Shown here: positions 1-11,278 of the stretch, one piece after another
How the letters are laid out: each line of letters begins with the position of its first letter
Position numbering within the stretch: position 1 is the stretch's first letter
Assembly (NCBI GenBank): GCA_002803225.1
Contig: NXFV01000964.1
Span: 62,001-126,000, forward strand
Direction of reading: 5' to 3'
DNA: 64,000 bases
Origin: Gamarada debralockiae
Lineage: Eukaryota > Ascomycota > Leotiomycetes > Helotiales > Hyphodiscaceae
Program-made: the position numbers and the translations under genes
Notes under the pieces: generated by a model
The model's input: only the letters and a program-made list of their open reading frames with translations
What the model was told of the DNA's origin: nothing
Databases searched by the model: none

Positions 1-1484
1 CATCAGTTCCTTTTCCGAGCTCACTGTGAAAGTGAATCTTTCCACCGAGTTGATAATTATGCTCCATCTATGGAAATCAGCTGCCTTTTCCCACTAGTTG
101 ATATTCCAAGAGTCCAACTTCTGTCGAACAAAGGAAACGACGGATGGCAAACTCACACTATAGAAAGATCCAGCCCAACTCCTGGAGCGAAAGAATCTTC
201 TTGGGCAAATGTATGATAAAGCTTCCTTTCCATGTACTCGGATGGCATGCCTCGCCCCGTGTCTCTAATATCTATCAATAAAACCTCCCGCGACGTATTA
301 TGGACTTTTTTTGAGCCATTTTGAGCCTCCTTTTGGATTTTGACTTCCACCAAAATATAACCCGAATCGGTGTATTTTTGCGCATTACCAAAGGTGTTCA
401 TTATGACTCGACGAATTGCTCCAGCTTGAACTTTGAAAATCCAATCATACTCCGCAATATCCATGATGATATCGACAGTGCTTTGGGCTAGACGATGTGA
501 GGCTCGGCGTGCATCTCGAATCGTGAAGTCGTTGGAGACAGGAATGGCAGGGTCAGCTGATCCAGCACCTCGAAACTCTCTGGCCGCCATCATCCCGTTG
601 ATCAGATCCTGGCAGAACAAAGCAAGGTTTGTAACTTGGTATAGCTCATTTGAAATACTTCCTGGAACTGATAATCAGTAAATGAATCTCGTCGTGTTAG
701 ATTCTGAAGCTTGCCTTGTTGATTGCCTGCATCCTTGAATGAGTTGACTTTGCTGTAATCCAAGACATGGTTGATGGTATGAAATCGACCTCAGTAGAGA
801 AGAATATTTCATGCGTAAATGTTCACCAGTAAAGTTCCACTGTAGTTCTGAATGGTCGAAATGAACTCAATTTGGGAAGCATCTAAGTCAGAGTCGTGCA
901 GAAACTCAGCACTGGCAAGTATGCCATGGAGTGGGCTCCTGAACTCGTCTGTCTCTGTCAGTTGGCGACCTGATGGCTGAATGATACTACTTACGAGATA
1001 TGCTACTGATAAAGTCCGATTTCATTTTGTTAGACGTGATTGCATCCAACCTGGACAGTTCGACCATCACTGAATTTGTGAAGGCCGAAAGATAAGCAAT
1101 TTCGCTTTCCACCGTGGATCTTGACCGGACAAACATCCTGAGTATCAACGCTCTATTTCTTCATTAGGGTTTTGAGGATAAGCCGGATGCTTGCAACAAA
1201 CCTTCACCAGCGTCCCAGAGATGCAGAAACATGATTTGTCTGGCTTTGTGAAATACCTGAGATAGCATCGTAGCCTCAGTATTCTGGTTTGTTACAATGG
1301 TTGGGACAGAGCTTCTTCTCCCAGGAGAACTCGATGGGATTACCCTTGAATTGCAATAAAAATTAAAATTCCAAGAGCTTGTATCGCAGGCTTTGGGGTC
1401 ACTTCGCAACGTCTTTTGCTTTGCGCGCATACGAGCATTGGTTGGTGGTTTGCGACATGACGGATCGGCGATGATATTCGCCAT
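1..1484 (-). CDS. Hybrid histidine kinase, partial (runs off the left edge)
   Basis: Sensor histidine kinase of fungal two-component signalling; ATP-dependent autophosphorylation of a His, then phosphotransfer. The 3' part lies outside the window. Supported minus-strand exons: 995 upward, 841-948, 715-789, 159-667 and 1-67; the phases of all joins agree. The join at 995/948 restores the H box (SISHEFRSPLHG), so the phospho-acceptor His is present. Exon 159-667 holds the N box (NTFGNAQKYTDSG) and G1 box (DTGRGM); the G2 region reads GVGLDLSI, with Asp where Gly is usual. Exon 1-67 continues with LGGKIHFHSELGKGT, typical of the end of the ATPase domain. Upstream, 1164-1484 has a GAF-like piece (ARQIMFLHLWD) known from fungal hybrid kinases. 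Its join to the 995 exon and the true start are unresolved. Intron 668-714 appears to use a GC donor. The receiver domain expected of the family is off-window. Confidence 0.85.
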
Positions 1485-2704
1485 TGGTTTCTTCCTTCAA
1501 TGATAGCCATGACCTTCTCACACGTTGTCCTACCCAGTGGTTAAGATGGACAGTATTTTGTTGCTGTTCGGAACAATGGGTACCTCATGGGGAGATAGCA
1601 CTGTGACTTGGCGTTCAAAAGGAACGAAAGGTTACAAATCGAACGAAGCAACGGCGCTTCTCGCGGAGGAGGATCCAAAAGAAACTCGGCCAATGTAACA
1701 CAAGAACAACAGATACCTGCCGGACTCAAATCCAATTCGCCATTCATCCACAGGAAGGAGCCTCCCGTTCGTGGTATCAAATTCAATATTAAATGTACCG
1801 GTCTGGGAAGTCAGGTTACTTGCGTCTCAGACGTCGTGACACTTTCGTTGATTGCTCGGGACCTCTTGTGCGAGGCTAGTCGTACCCTCCCGAATGAGAA
1901 TGAGAAGAGGGGACCATTCTTACTTTTTCTACAGCTTGATTTGTCAAACCTACATCACAGTTGAATTATTCTGAGCTATCAAATATGAGACCACTGACAG
2001 TTCCACACGTTGATACACTCACTCCGAGAGATCGAGATCGGAATCCTCTTTGAACGATGACATCAGAAGGCTTGGGAATCAAGTTGGCCTGTATGATTCA
2101 AAGCGGACATTGACAGTCTAAAGAAATCCCGTGCCTGCTAGAGGGTGATGGCTAGCACACATCTTCTTTAAGGAATTCCCAATGTCACTACCAACGGTAT
2201 TCCCACAACACAACATCACGGGTGCTAGTAGGCCCACCAAAATGGCATTCAAATTCCGGTATGACGTTAAGATAACCAAAGCGTAGAAGAATGATTGACT
2301 CCTAGCATTCCTTGATGCAGAGGTAGAGTGGCGCCTAAGACAGTGCGGAAAAGGTAGTTAAATAAGAACAGCTGGAATCGCAGCAAAGACGACGATAATT
2401 GGAGACATCTTCCCCATAGCTCTAGTCTCATAATTGTTCTAATGGAAGCAAAGATTGCATGTTCCGCCCCCAGTCGTCGTGGTATAGGTCTCACAGAAGG
2501 AAATGGGAGCGATGCTGGGCTGAGTTGATACGAGTCTCGGCGTCCTTTGAACCTCAACTTCGATATGCTGCGTAGAGCTTCAATACGCCACGAGGAGCCT
2601 CTTCCGTGCAGTCTCCAATATGCGTCCATACAGGATCTCGCAAATGTATTCCAAGGCTTTATTCGTCCCATATGTACAGTCGCAGTCATTCAAGCCTCCC
2701 ATCT
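1485..2704. other. Region without a clear gene (possible 5' part of the kinase)
   Basis: Open frames on both strands (for example 1608-1964 plus, 2267-2689 minus) match nothing I recognise. The N-terminal GAF part of the histidine kinase would be expected here on the minus strand, but I could not find a convincing reading, so the kinase may be 5'-truncated or its first exons may be short and diverged. Confidence 0.4.
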
Positions 2705-3116
2705 CTAATGGTGATCGTCTCCGTGACCTTTCGCATGATGATGATCATCCTGCAAGAACATGTATTCGTATCCGCAATATACCGCAAATGCAACCGTCGC
2801 AATTCCGAGACCTGGGAAGCTGCCCTTAAATCGGTTCCATCGTGAGAACGGTCCTGAGTATCGCCATGCCTCCCTATCCATCTCACGTTAGAGCCATTTC
2901 CCTCTTGACAATGGTCATAAGTCCTCCTCAGCTTGTCCACTCACCGTCGTGCCCATGGATCGTTTGCTGGTGCGCTAGATGATGCAACGAATGCTTTCGG
3001 ATCGAAGCCAGTGAGGTTGGGGCGAGCCGCTTTCCGTACGCTGCAGTCCAACATTAGCAATTGTCTTAAGAAAGCCTCGTGACCTCAATTAATGTATCTG
3101 ACCTTGTGAATCGCAT
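2705..3116 (-). CDS. NADH:ubiquinone oxidoreductase B12 subunit (NDUFB3-like), complex I
   Basis: Accessory subunit of respiratory complex I in the inner mitochondrial membrane. Three exons on the minus strand, 3103-3116, 2945-3040 and 2705-2873 (introns 62 and 71 bp), give 92 residues, the usual size of the family. The second exon encodes RPNLTGFDPKAF and ends in DPWAR; splicing completes DPWARREAWRYSGPFSRWNR, the family signature, followed by FPGLGIATVAF, a single membrane helix, and a His-rich tail (DDHHHAKGHGDDHH). The second and third exons are secure. The 14-nt first exon uses a weak donor (GTCAGA), so the first five residues are less certain. It is too short and too split to appear as one open frame. 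It is transcribed away from the deadenylase gene, sharing a short promoter region with it. Confidence 0.9.
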
Positions 3117-3472
3117 TTTCAGCAGTGAGAGAGAGTCTCCGCAATACGGTCTTGTGTGGTCTTGAAGCTCCTCGAATGATGTTCGAGGTTTGGAGTACTT
3201 TAAGCTCAGACACTAAAAATAAGCGAGTCGCGGTATCTCAACCACGCTGAAGGAAGTCCAGCCCTGCCATCTCCAACATCGAAGAAAGACGACATTGAAC
3301 GACTTACGCCACCGAGAAATCAGATATTACACTTCCTCTCACCACCAGAGCTGCACTGTCCACCTTGCAGATCAGATACGACCCTTTCCCAAACTCGCGC
3401 GTCACGCTGCGCCCATGAAAACCGTTCACCTCCCTCGACCTTTCTGGACCAGCACAACCACAGAGAATCGAA
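3117..3472. promoter_or_regulatory. Shared divergent promoter between the NDUFB3-like and CAF1 genes
   Basis: About 356 bp separate the two start codons on opposite strands. The interval must hold both promoters and the 5' leader of CAF1. No clear TATA box was seen. Confidence 0.5.
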
Positions 3473-5009
3473 ATGCCTCCACCTATGCCGCGCTTCGGCG
3501 GCGCACCCAATAACCTCGCCTCCCACTACCAACAGTATCCTCACTCACAAGCACATTCTGCCGGGCTGCCTCCACCGTCACTGGGCAACAACCCTGGCTT
3601 CATGAATGCAAATACCATGAGCAACCCGTTTGCGGTGAATGGAAATGCTTTGAGTATATCTGGCGGTTTTGGCGGTTCTGGGCTGAATATGCCGGGGGGG
3701 ACGGGTTTAGCAAGTCAGGCTGCGCAGATGGGCTTTGCAAATGCTTCTCTACAACAGCATGGCCACAATGGGATGGGCGAAGCAGGGTCAAGAAACAGAG
3801 GAAAGGGAGAAACTAGGATACGAGAAGTGTGGAAAACGAACTTGGCGGAGGAGATGGCGATATTGAGACAGCTCGTGGACAAGTATCAATACATTGCTAT
3901 GGTAAGAGGGAATTGACTTGGAAGAGCTACAAAATTGGCTGACAGCCCTCAAGGATACCGAGTTTCCTGGACTCGTCGCAAGGCCTATGGGATCATTTCG
4001 GGGAAAGAGCGATTATCACTACCAGTGCTTACGGTGTAATGTCGATTTGCTGAAGATCATCCAGCTTGGTATCACACTGTTTACTGAAGACGGTGAACAA
4101 CCACCTTCAACCTCACACTCGTCGGACTCTGGGATGGATATGCAAGGGTCTCGAAAATATAATGGGGGCGGACAACTGCCGTGTACGTGGCAGTTCAATT
4201 TCAAGTTTTCGTTGAAGGACGACATGTATTCGGAAGTTTCCATCGAAGCTCTCAAGCAGGCAGGTGTCGACTTTACGAGACTCAACGTTGACGGGATCGA
4301 CCCAGCCGACTTTGCGTCCCTCCTGATCAGCTCTGGTCTCGTATGTGACGAAGACGTGCGCTGGATATCATTCCACGGTGGTTACGATTTCGGATATCTT
4401 ACAAAGCTGTTGATCTGCCAGCCTCTGCCGGACGACGAGAGGGAGTTCGACATGCTGATGAAGAAATTCTTTCCAAGCATCTACGATATCAAATACCTCA
4501 TGAAGTACGCAATCAAGCAACACAGCATGGGACAGCTTACTCCTATGGATTCTGGAAGCAACGAGATCCTCGCGAAGTTCGAGCAAAAATCAGGGCTGGA
4601 GAATATCGCGGAAACTTTGAAGGTCAAGCGACAGGGAAACGCACATCAGGCTGGGTCGGATTCGTTAGTGACGGGCAGAGTGTTCTTCAGAATGAGGGAG
4701 AGGATCTTCAATGGCGAGATCAGCGATGATCATCTTGGCGCAGTTTGGGGCCTCAACCTCCCGGAACATATGACTGCACCACAGCATTCCACTCCCCAGC
4801 ACTATCACCAGCAGCTGCAGGAGAATACGACGCCCAGTCAAAACGGAAACGGAAACGGCTACGGCAATGGAGGACCTAGCACGCCTAATACCGGAAACGC
4901 AGGTCTTGTTAGCACACCAGGTCAAAACAATAATGGAGGTGGGATTGGGCCTTTGACGCCAGGGGGTGGAGGGGGAGTCTTCGGGTCTTTCCAATTTGGC
5001 AAGCAGTAA
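3473..5009 (+). CDS. POP2: CCR4-NOT deadenylase subunit Caf1/Pop2
   Basis: 3'-5' exonuclease that shortens mRNA poly(A) tails as part of CCR4-NOT. Two exons, 3473-3901 and 3954-5009, joined by a 52-bp GT-AG intron, give 494 residues. The join creates IAMDTEFPG, the first DEDD motif (Asp144, Glu146). Further catalytic residues are Asp288 in FHGGYDFGYL and His374/Asp379 in HQAGSDSL, so the DEDDh set is complete. Residues 1-110 are low-complexity and rich in Gly, Asn and Pro. The tail after the catalytic domain (about residue 400 on) is rich in Gln, Asn and Gly, as in other filamentous fungi. The chosen ATG follows an in-frame-free leader and gives the Pro-rich start MPPPMPRFGG. Confidence 0.96.
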
Positions 5010-5721
5010 ATAGGAGTTTGAGGGCCTCACTACTGTGTTTGAAGGGGAAAACATGGATTAGTTAAGGTCGGTTCCGGTTTCGAGCGGAGTTTTTCTGGAG
5101 CGGAAACTGCTGAAGTTGGAAGGCGTCATCAGGTTTATTTGTTGTTTTGTACATTATGGAAATAGAAGCATTGCGCTCAGCATTGAACATCGCTCTCGAT
5201 GGTTTAGTGGTGTAAATTTTGTGGGCTGGACATCTTAACGGAGTCGTCGCGGCGAAGAACCGACTACCATTCGTTAAGGGATCGAATGACAGGAATGCTT
5301 TCTTCTTCACAGTTTCTCCTGAACCGTTGTCCTTGAAGGCTGCTTCTCCTTTCCTTTCAAACACCTCAACAAGAGCTTCTGCTTCAGCCACAAGCTGATG
5401 GCAAGCCACACTCAAACGTCATAGCGGGGTCCTTGTCGTTTGAGGAGAATCGCTCAAAGCGAAAACTCTTTGCACAATTGATTAGCCTTGACGAGAGAAG
5501 ATCAGATCATCCATCAAGGTAAGTAGGAGTATCAAGTGGAAAAGTAACTAAACTCTATTCGAGGTGGCATGGATGTAATTGGTAAGCTTGTTGAAGCACT
5601 TCTCCGACCGACCTCGCCGTTGGATCATAAATACCTCTCTCCACTCTTTTCCCCAATTCCTATCCCTTTTACGAAAACAACCTCTAATTTACGCACTACT
5701 CATAACGCAAAGCTTTGCAGA
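5010..5721. other. Intergenic region with an unsupported minus-strand open frame
   Basis: Holds the 3' end of CAF1 and the promoter and leader of the SDR gene. A 117-codon frame on the minus strand (5062-5415) has no recognisable motif and sits where the CAF1 3' UTR is expected; I do not call it a gene. Confidence 0.5.
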
Positions 5722-6608
5722 ATGTCTAAACGCATATTACTCCTCGGCGGACATGGCAAGGTCAGCTTGCTTATGACGCCCAAGCTCGTCGCCCGTTCCT
5801 GGAACCTCACATCTGTTATCAGAAACCCAGATCAGAAATCCGATATCCTAGATGCTGGAAAGAATGGACCTGGGAAGGTTGATGTGTTGGTTGAGTCGAT
5901 AGAAGACGTGAAGTCAGATGCAGACGCAAAAAAGATTTTGGATCAGGTCAAGCCGGATTACGTTGTTTGGAGTGCTGGTATACCTTTTCTCCCCAATTAC
6001 CAAGGTTTGATGAATGAATTGAAAGGCGCTAATGGACCTGGGAAACAATAGGAGCAGGAGGCAAAGGCGGCCCGGATAGAACCAACGCCATCGACCGCGA
6101 TGCCTGCATACATTTTATCCGCAGCTCGATCGCCACCCCCACCATCTCAAAGTTCCTCCTCGTTTCCGCTGTCTCAATTCGAAGAGGTAGAGCAAGTTGG
6201 TTCGACGACGAATCATACGCTTTGATGCAGAAAGTCAACTCGGAGGTCATGCCTGCTTACTATAAAGCAAAGCTGGCGGCGGATGAGACGCTGACAGTGC
6301 TAGGCGAGGAGAGGGTTAAGAAGGATGGGAAGAACAAGTTCTCGTACATTGTGCTACGGCCGGGGGCTTTGACTGATGATAAGGAGACGGGATTGGTTAG
6401 TCTTGGAAAGACGAGTGCGAGGGGAAGTGTTACGAGGGGTGATGTGGCGGATGTTGCGGCTAGGTTGCTGGAGACTGAGGGGGCTTGTGGATGGTTTGAT
6501 TTGTTGGGTGGGAAGGAGCCCATTGGTGAGGCAGTGGCTAGGGTTGTGAAGGAGGGTATTAACTCAATGGAGGGAGAAGATATTGGGGTCATGAAGAGTA
6601 ACATGTAG
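5722..6608 (+). CDS. NAD(P)-binding atypical SDR (NmrA/epimerase-like)
   Basis: Probable cytosolic oxidoreductase or NAD(P)-sensing protein; the substrate is unknown. Exons 5722-5977 and 6052-6608, joined across a 74-bp intron, give 270 residues. The N terminus, SKRILLLGGHGKVS, is a glycine-rich Rossmann turn (GGHGKVS) after a beta strand. The acidic segment DVKSDADAKKILDQVKPDYVVWSAG fits the fourth strand of the fold. After the join, GAGGKGGPDRTNAIDRDA leads to a strand FLLVSAVSIRRG and to YALMQKVNSEVMPAYYKAK, where a Tyr and a Lys could serve the SDR mechanism. The C terminus has LRPGALTDD and TRGDVADVAARLLE, typical of NmrA-like and YwnB-type SDRs. The start at 5722 was chosen because it sits directly before the Rossmann strand; the frame is open further upstream without similarity. 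Confidence 0.88.
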
Positions 6609-6717
6609 AAAATCAAATGCTTGTATAGAGAGCCTGTGGTATCGAAAGTCAATATCAGGATTGAATAAGTTAAAGGGATTTGGGCAAAGCTCCCTTCAGT
6701 CTGCAATCTATTATGAT

Positions 6718-7031
6718 CTAAAGACCTTCAAGAGACAAATGAATGCATTTCGTGAAGGCTTCCGCTGCCCAACCAGCAGCAATTGCTCTCTCCCCGCTCA
6801 AGCTCGTCAAACTCCCCTCCACATCCTGTATGGGTTTGACAGGAGATAGAACTGCAAAGGTGTTATGCCTATAGTAAACCAGTCGTGCTTCGCTTGTAAT
6901 CTGCTTTCCAGCTTCATCATCACCCACATACTGCTCCTGTCATAACCAGACCTCTCGCGCAAGCTCTGAACTAAAGATGTTGTCATCAGGACCGTCCTCT
7001 GAGTGAAAATCCAATACCTTCGGAGAGACAA
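6718..7031 (-). pseudogene. Possible fragment of a fungal F-box/2EXR-like gene
   Basis: A minus-strand stretch reads KQITSEARLVYYRHNTFAV, which resembles the segment (Q-I-x-x-E-A-x-x-x-Y-x-x-N-T-F) seen in many uncharacterised fungal F-box-like or 2EXR proteins. Neither flank continues in a readable frame, so this is at most a remnant. The identification rests on one short motif. Confidence 0.35.
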
Positions 7032-9560
7032 GGTAGCGATAGTATACTGCTTGGCGCTCCTTCCATGACAAGGTCACAAATTGAGCCGAAGTCAGGCCAT
7101 TGAGCATTTGTCAGACTTCGACCTTGCGATACCCAGTAGATGATCTCCTCCTTACATTACCTATGAACGACTCCATTATAGTTAAGTACAGTTTAAGGTA
7201 AAGTAAGATGGTATAGTAGGAAGATATTATAGAAATGACAAGTCTACGGCAGATGGATGCGCTGGCAGTAGTTGCATAGATGACTAAGCTATTGTCCAAT
7301 CCCCTTGCTCCCTTGGACTGAATATCCCTCTTTAGAACAAATACTATTACCTTTCTCCCTTCTACACTTTCCAACACCTGCATAGATCATATGACCTACT
7401 GGCCTTTTAAGTGACCATCTGAACTGCGCACCCGAGCTCACCTGACATCGAGCCCACATCATAATGATCACGCACAAAGAGGACTTAAATCGGTACAATC
7501 TGCTTTCTATTTCTAATCTCTACCCCTCTATATCTCTGCTCTATGCCCTACTATACACTCCTTGGCTCCTACGAGCTGCTACCAGCATCGATGTTGCTGC
7601 AAACGCAAGGGTTGTCACTGTAACAAAAGTCAGCCGGTCCTCTAACTAGTCTTGATTGACATAGACAGGAAACAGGAGAAGATGGAGATATACCCAGTAG
7701 TACAGAAGCCGTTAATAAAGCCGGCATTAATACACGACGTTCGGCATGCTGTCTGAGATCCACAATCGATGACACAGACATTGGCACCGCCCCTATTATC
7801 CGTGGAAACTATTAGCACAAGAGCAGAAGAAAGGATTTAGATGTAGGACTAATAGGCTTCTTACACAACAAGGCATCGATGTACACCATCAGTGCTCGCG
7901 GCACAGGATTGGTTGAGGCCGTTAGGACACTCCTGTTCAGAGCTGACAACAGTAAATCATATGAGGAGAGACATCACTCCTGGCCTTGATTAGGGAGAAG
8001 TTAAGCTTTCTTGACTTAAAGACTATAGCCGAATACTTTGCTAGTGGTCCTGGCTGTACTGAGTGGGGATATTGCCTAGCCCATGTAAAGTTCGTCCGGA
8101 TCGTGCATCGGGATAATGTCAAAAGCTACTAGGGCTATACTCTCGAGTATATATATAAGGCATTAAGCTGTTACGCGCTAACCTCCCTCGCATATCTCTC
8201 AAACGGCTGCAAGTAGTCGCGGATAATTTTTCTAACAGAATCTCAGTTAAGACGCCTGGCATGTGGAGCTTGCTCAAGGTGGGAGGGCTGCAAAGCCGTT
8301 ATCCTGACTGGCCATGTGTGGCCTCAGAACAATCAGTTTGCTAATGCATTAAGGACCCGTCTCTAGTAGAAGCTTGACCGGGCATGGCAACCACTAGGCT
8401 TTGAGAACCCTAGAACTCGTTACTGGCCTCGGATTCAGCAGTTAGGTTTGAAGGAGCAGCGGCAGTGGCTTGAGGAGCGATACCGGCACTTGCAAGATCA
8501 GAACGTGGTCGCTAAACGATGGCTGTGTTAAGGAGATGGCGTGATGCTCGTTATAGGTCTATACGTCCTGGTCAGTCACGATATCGGTTTGTGGGAATGT
8601 AGAACAAATAGTGTTAGGCTCAGGACTATTACTAAGAGGGAAGCTCAAGAGGTCTTTTTGTCTAGGAGTAAACATAGATTTAATAAATGCAAGTTGTATG
8701 CAGTTTAAGAGCTCTATATTCTACTTCCTTTGGACATTGCATTGCATAAAGCACTAAATATTATCCTCCTAAGGAGGATTGAGCAGGCGGAGGAGTTTTA
8801 AGTGCACAGCCTAGTCGTCTGGCACTATTCCTAAAGGCGATGGACGAGGCTGAATTGTAGCGCCGCCAGCATGAAAACGTCGGCCCGGCCTAAGCTACGT
8901 TTACAATCAGATAGAAATTTACCTCTATGTCAGCAGAAGAGTTTTTACTGATCCTTGGAATAAGAAACTTAAAGCCAAGACTATGTGGTCGCAATTAAGG
9001 TTTTTCTGAGACAGGAATCCGCAGCTCGGGTTCGTCTGATCGTCTGTATCAAGCCATGTCATTCGGCTCTACCCGTCGTTATTCGAAAAGGCCTCCCACG
9101 TTAGGCAAGTGCGCATGATATCAGAGCGTTTGGACAAAGCTCACTAAGCTCGCAAAATCTATGCCTAGACAGCGAACATACAAGATCAGGCGATGGCCAC
9201 AAAATCATGTAGAGAAGTGACTGATGCCTGTCTAAGGACCCTACACCTTAGTTGGCCATAATATAGGTCATAGGTAATAAGAAACCGTGTCCCACTTTAT
9301 CTAGGAGGCGAGTACGAAAGAGCAAGTATAAGAAGGCATAAGCTAAGAAAAACCGAAAGGTTGATTTTTATCATCTTAATGCAAACTACTAAATGGAGAT
9401 TAATAAGAAAACTCTATCATAGTCTAACAAAATCCAAGGAGAAATGCTGCCATGCTTGGAAAGGCTGGGCTTGTTGAAAAATGTATAAAGTAGCTCACCT
9501 TTTCTTGTGGATTTAGAACATCAACCACTTTAATTCAATCCAACTTCAGTCTTCTACCTT
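7032..9560. other. Degenerate accessory tract, no intact gene
   Basis: About 2.5 kb with no convincing gene. Parts are AT-rich (7140-7260). On the plus strand, 8360-8710 contains long stop-poor stretches such as NPRTRYWPRIQQLGLKEQ, with stops between them, as expected for a decayed coding sequence or mobile element. No terminal repeats, transposase motif or reverse transcriptase motif were recognised. Confidence 0.4.
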
Positions 9561-9584
9561 CTACAATAACCAACCACTGCCAAG

Positions 9585-9920
9585 ATGCAATTCGCCCGCC
9601 TTCTCATCACTCTCCTGCCAGCCTTGGCTGCTACTGCTACTGCTGCTGCTACCCCTAGGGCTGCTATGGAAGTCTGCACCAAAAAGAGTTCGGATATATC
9701 CAATGTGATCTCTGTGATACCAGGCTCGAGGATCAGATCCTGTGAGACTTTTGTTAGCGCAGCCCTTCACGCAAGCATTGGGGTGTTTGCCTCTGACAAA
9801 GCCCGATTAGCAATAATAAGAACGTACTTGAGTTTCTCGAAGGGCGCATTCCTGATATTCTCTGCCCAGTCATCCTTGGCTATGATTGGGCTGCAAGTGT
9901 TTAGTTATAATCACAATTGA
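9585..9920 (+). CDS. Small secreted protein candidate
   Basis: 111 codons. The first 22 residues (MQFARLLITLLPALAATATA...) look like a classical signal peptide: a basic residue, a hydrophobic core and small residues before a likely cleavage site. Upstream there is a TATA-like element (gtataaa near 9482) and a pyrimidine- and CAA-rich leader ending in CCAAG-ATG, typical of expressed fungal genes. The mature part has two Cys and no known domain. It stands alone in a degenerate region, so it could be an orphan effector-type gene or a relic. Splicing near the 3' end is possible and would change the C terminus. Confidence 0.45.
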   Translation: MQFARLLITLLPALAATATAAATPRAAMEVCTKKSSDISNVISVIPGSRIRSCETFVSAALHASIGVFASDKARLAIIRTYLSFSKGAFLIFSAQSSLAMIGLQVFSYNHN

Positions 9921-9936
9921 AGGCATAATTGGTGGC

Positions 9937-10270
9937 TCACCGACGGGAGAGTTCAATATGTATGATTGAGGCTCGGGTCGAGGGTGATTGTGTCTTGATC
10001 ATGATGTCTTTCATGATTGTATCAACTATAATGTTCGACATCTGGACCCTCGCAGCAAAGAATTCTCTATAAAAGCCCCGGTCTGCGATCAAAGCTTGTG
10101 CGAGAGGCAGTGATGATTGGCCTTTCAATACCGTAGCCAGCGCAAGTACGACGGCGGCGCTCGTGGTGTTCGTTTTGATTGGGCCACCTTTGAATGACTA
10201 TTCGGAAAATAATGTCTCTTATCTCGGGAGGAAGTTTGCGTAAGGTGCATTCAGTAGTTGTTCGCTCCAT
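9937..10270 (-). pseudogene. F-box/2EXR-like family, copy A (truncated, frame-broken)
   Basis: Starts MERTTTECTLRKLPPEIRD, with the Leu-Pro-Pro-Glu-Ile-Arg core seen in F-box-like and 2EXR proteins. The second block, ALIADRGFYREFFAARVQM, lies in another frame that overlaps the first at 10067-10128. It matches ALIPERKLYREVFSIHARA of the intact copy at 12007-13100. The reading ends shortly after, so roughly the last 200 residues are missing. A short intron could explain the frame change but not the missing C terminus. Confidence 0.6.
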
Positions 10271-10679
10271 TGCGATCTGAGATGTTGGTGATGGAGGTCG
10301 CGGTTGACGAAAAGCTGGAGGCTCGTCGAGGCTAAGGCTACCGGTGTCACGAATCTACCTCAGCAGACATATCAAGGCGGTATTTCCAACTAGAAGAATA
10401 GCTAAGGAGAGAAGGAGGACTAGAATACACGAAACCAAGTTAAAACCCCTAGCGCATTGACCATCCACGTGACCATTACTGCCAGAGTCGTCACAACCGG
10501 TACTCTTATAATTACGAAGTGACATTCACTCACTAGGTTTCCTTTCACAACTGCTATATTCACTGAAGGCTAAGGTGATCTCAGTCATCAGTTCAGTTTT
10601 AGCAATCAAGAAGGTGGACTCCACAAATTGCCAGACATTCGTAACCTTCGTCCCAATTTGAAGCAATAGTCGGATACTT
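10271..10679. other. Spacer between family copies
   Basis: No gene seen. A CACGTG hexamer lies at 10466-10471; whether it is functional is unknown. Confidence 0.4.
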
Positions 10680-11278
10680 ATGCTCCCCAATTGGATGCGA
10701 GACTTGGATATAGAGTTAGAATAGACATTTGAATTCTCAAGGCGAAGAACTCCCGGTAGAACTTCATTTCAGGGATCAAAGCTACTTCGAGAGCCGGAAG
10801 CTTATTGAGGGGTAAGCCGGCTTGAGACTGAGTCGGTTATGTATGGCCTGAAGGGTCTCGATAGTCTTCGAAAAGAAAGGTTCCGAAAATTCTTGGTAGA
10901 CTAATTGACGATCCTCGGGTGGGCGGCGAAGTGACCTTCAACGACGAGAGTGAATATCAAAGCTCGGACCTCAGGTGAGATGATCTTGAGGGTGCAGGCA
11001 TCGTCGGTGGTAGCTTGCGAGGCGGCTTCATGTGGGGTGGTTCTCTTGCTCGTGGCTAGGTGCTTAGGATTGTTGACATCTGTTGAGCAATTAGCGAAAC
11101 TTTTCTCGACGATGGCGGAATTCAACGTACTGACTTCCTTTGCAAGGGTCGACATCATGCCGATATGGCGAATCACTAAGAGAGGGTGAACATTTACTTC
11201 GCGTGGTGATGTTGGCTTGGAAGGAAGCTTTGAAGGATCTGTGTGTGTGAGAATAGCCAGAAGAAGCAAATCATTCAC
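10680..11278 (-). pseudogene. F-box/2EXR-like family, copy B (decayed)
   Basis: A 125-codon frame (10901-11278) ends with ACTLKIISPEVRALIFTLVV, parallel to ACTLYKFPPEIRDVIFTIAI of the intact copy. About 100 bp further on, in another frame, LEVALIPEMKFYREFFALR matches the second block of the family. Stops and frame changes separate the two blocks, and the C-terminal part is not found. The N-terminal half before the core is unlike copies A and C. Confidence 0.6.

Noticed and set aside
930..960. Apparent loss of the kinase phospho-acceptor His (Asp in its place when read straight through).
   Set aside because: A GTAAGT...CAG intron (949-994) ends one base into the codon; splicing gives the normal SISHEFRSPLHG.
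5062..5415. 117-codon minus-strand frame behind CAF1.
   Set aside because: No motif and it lies in the expected CAF1 3' UTR; composition is not convincing.
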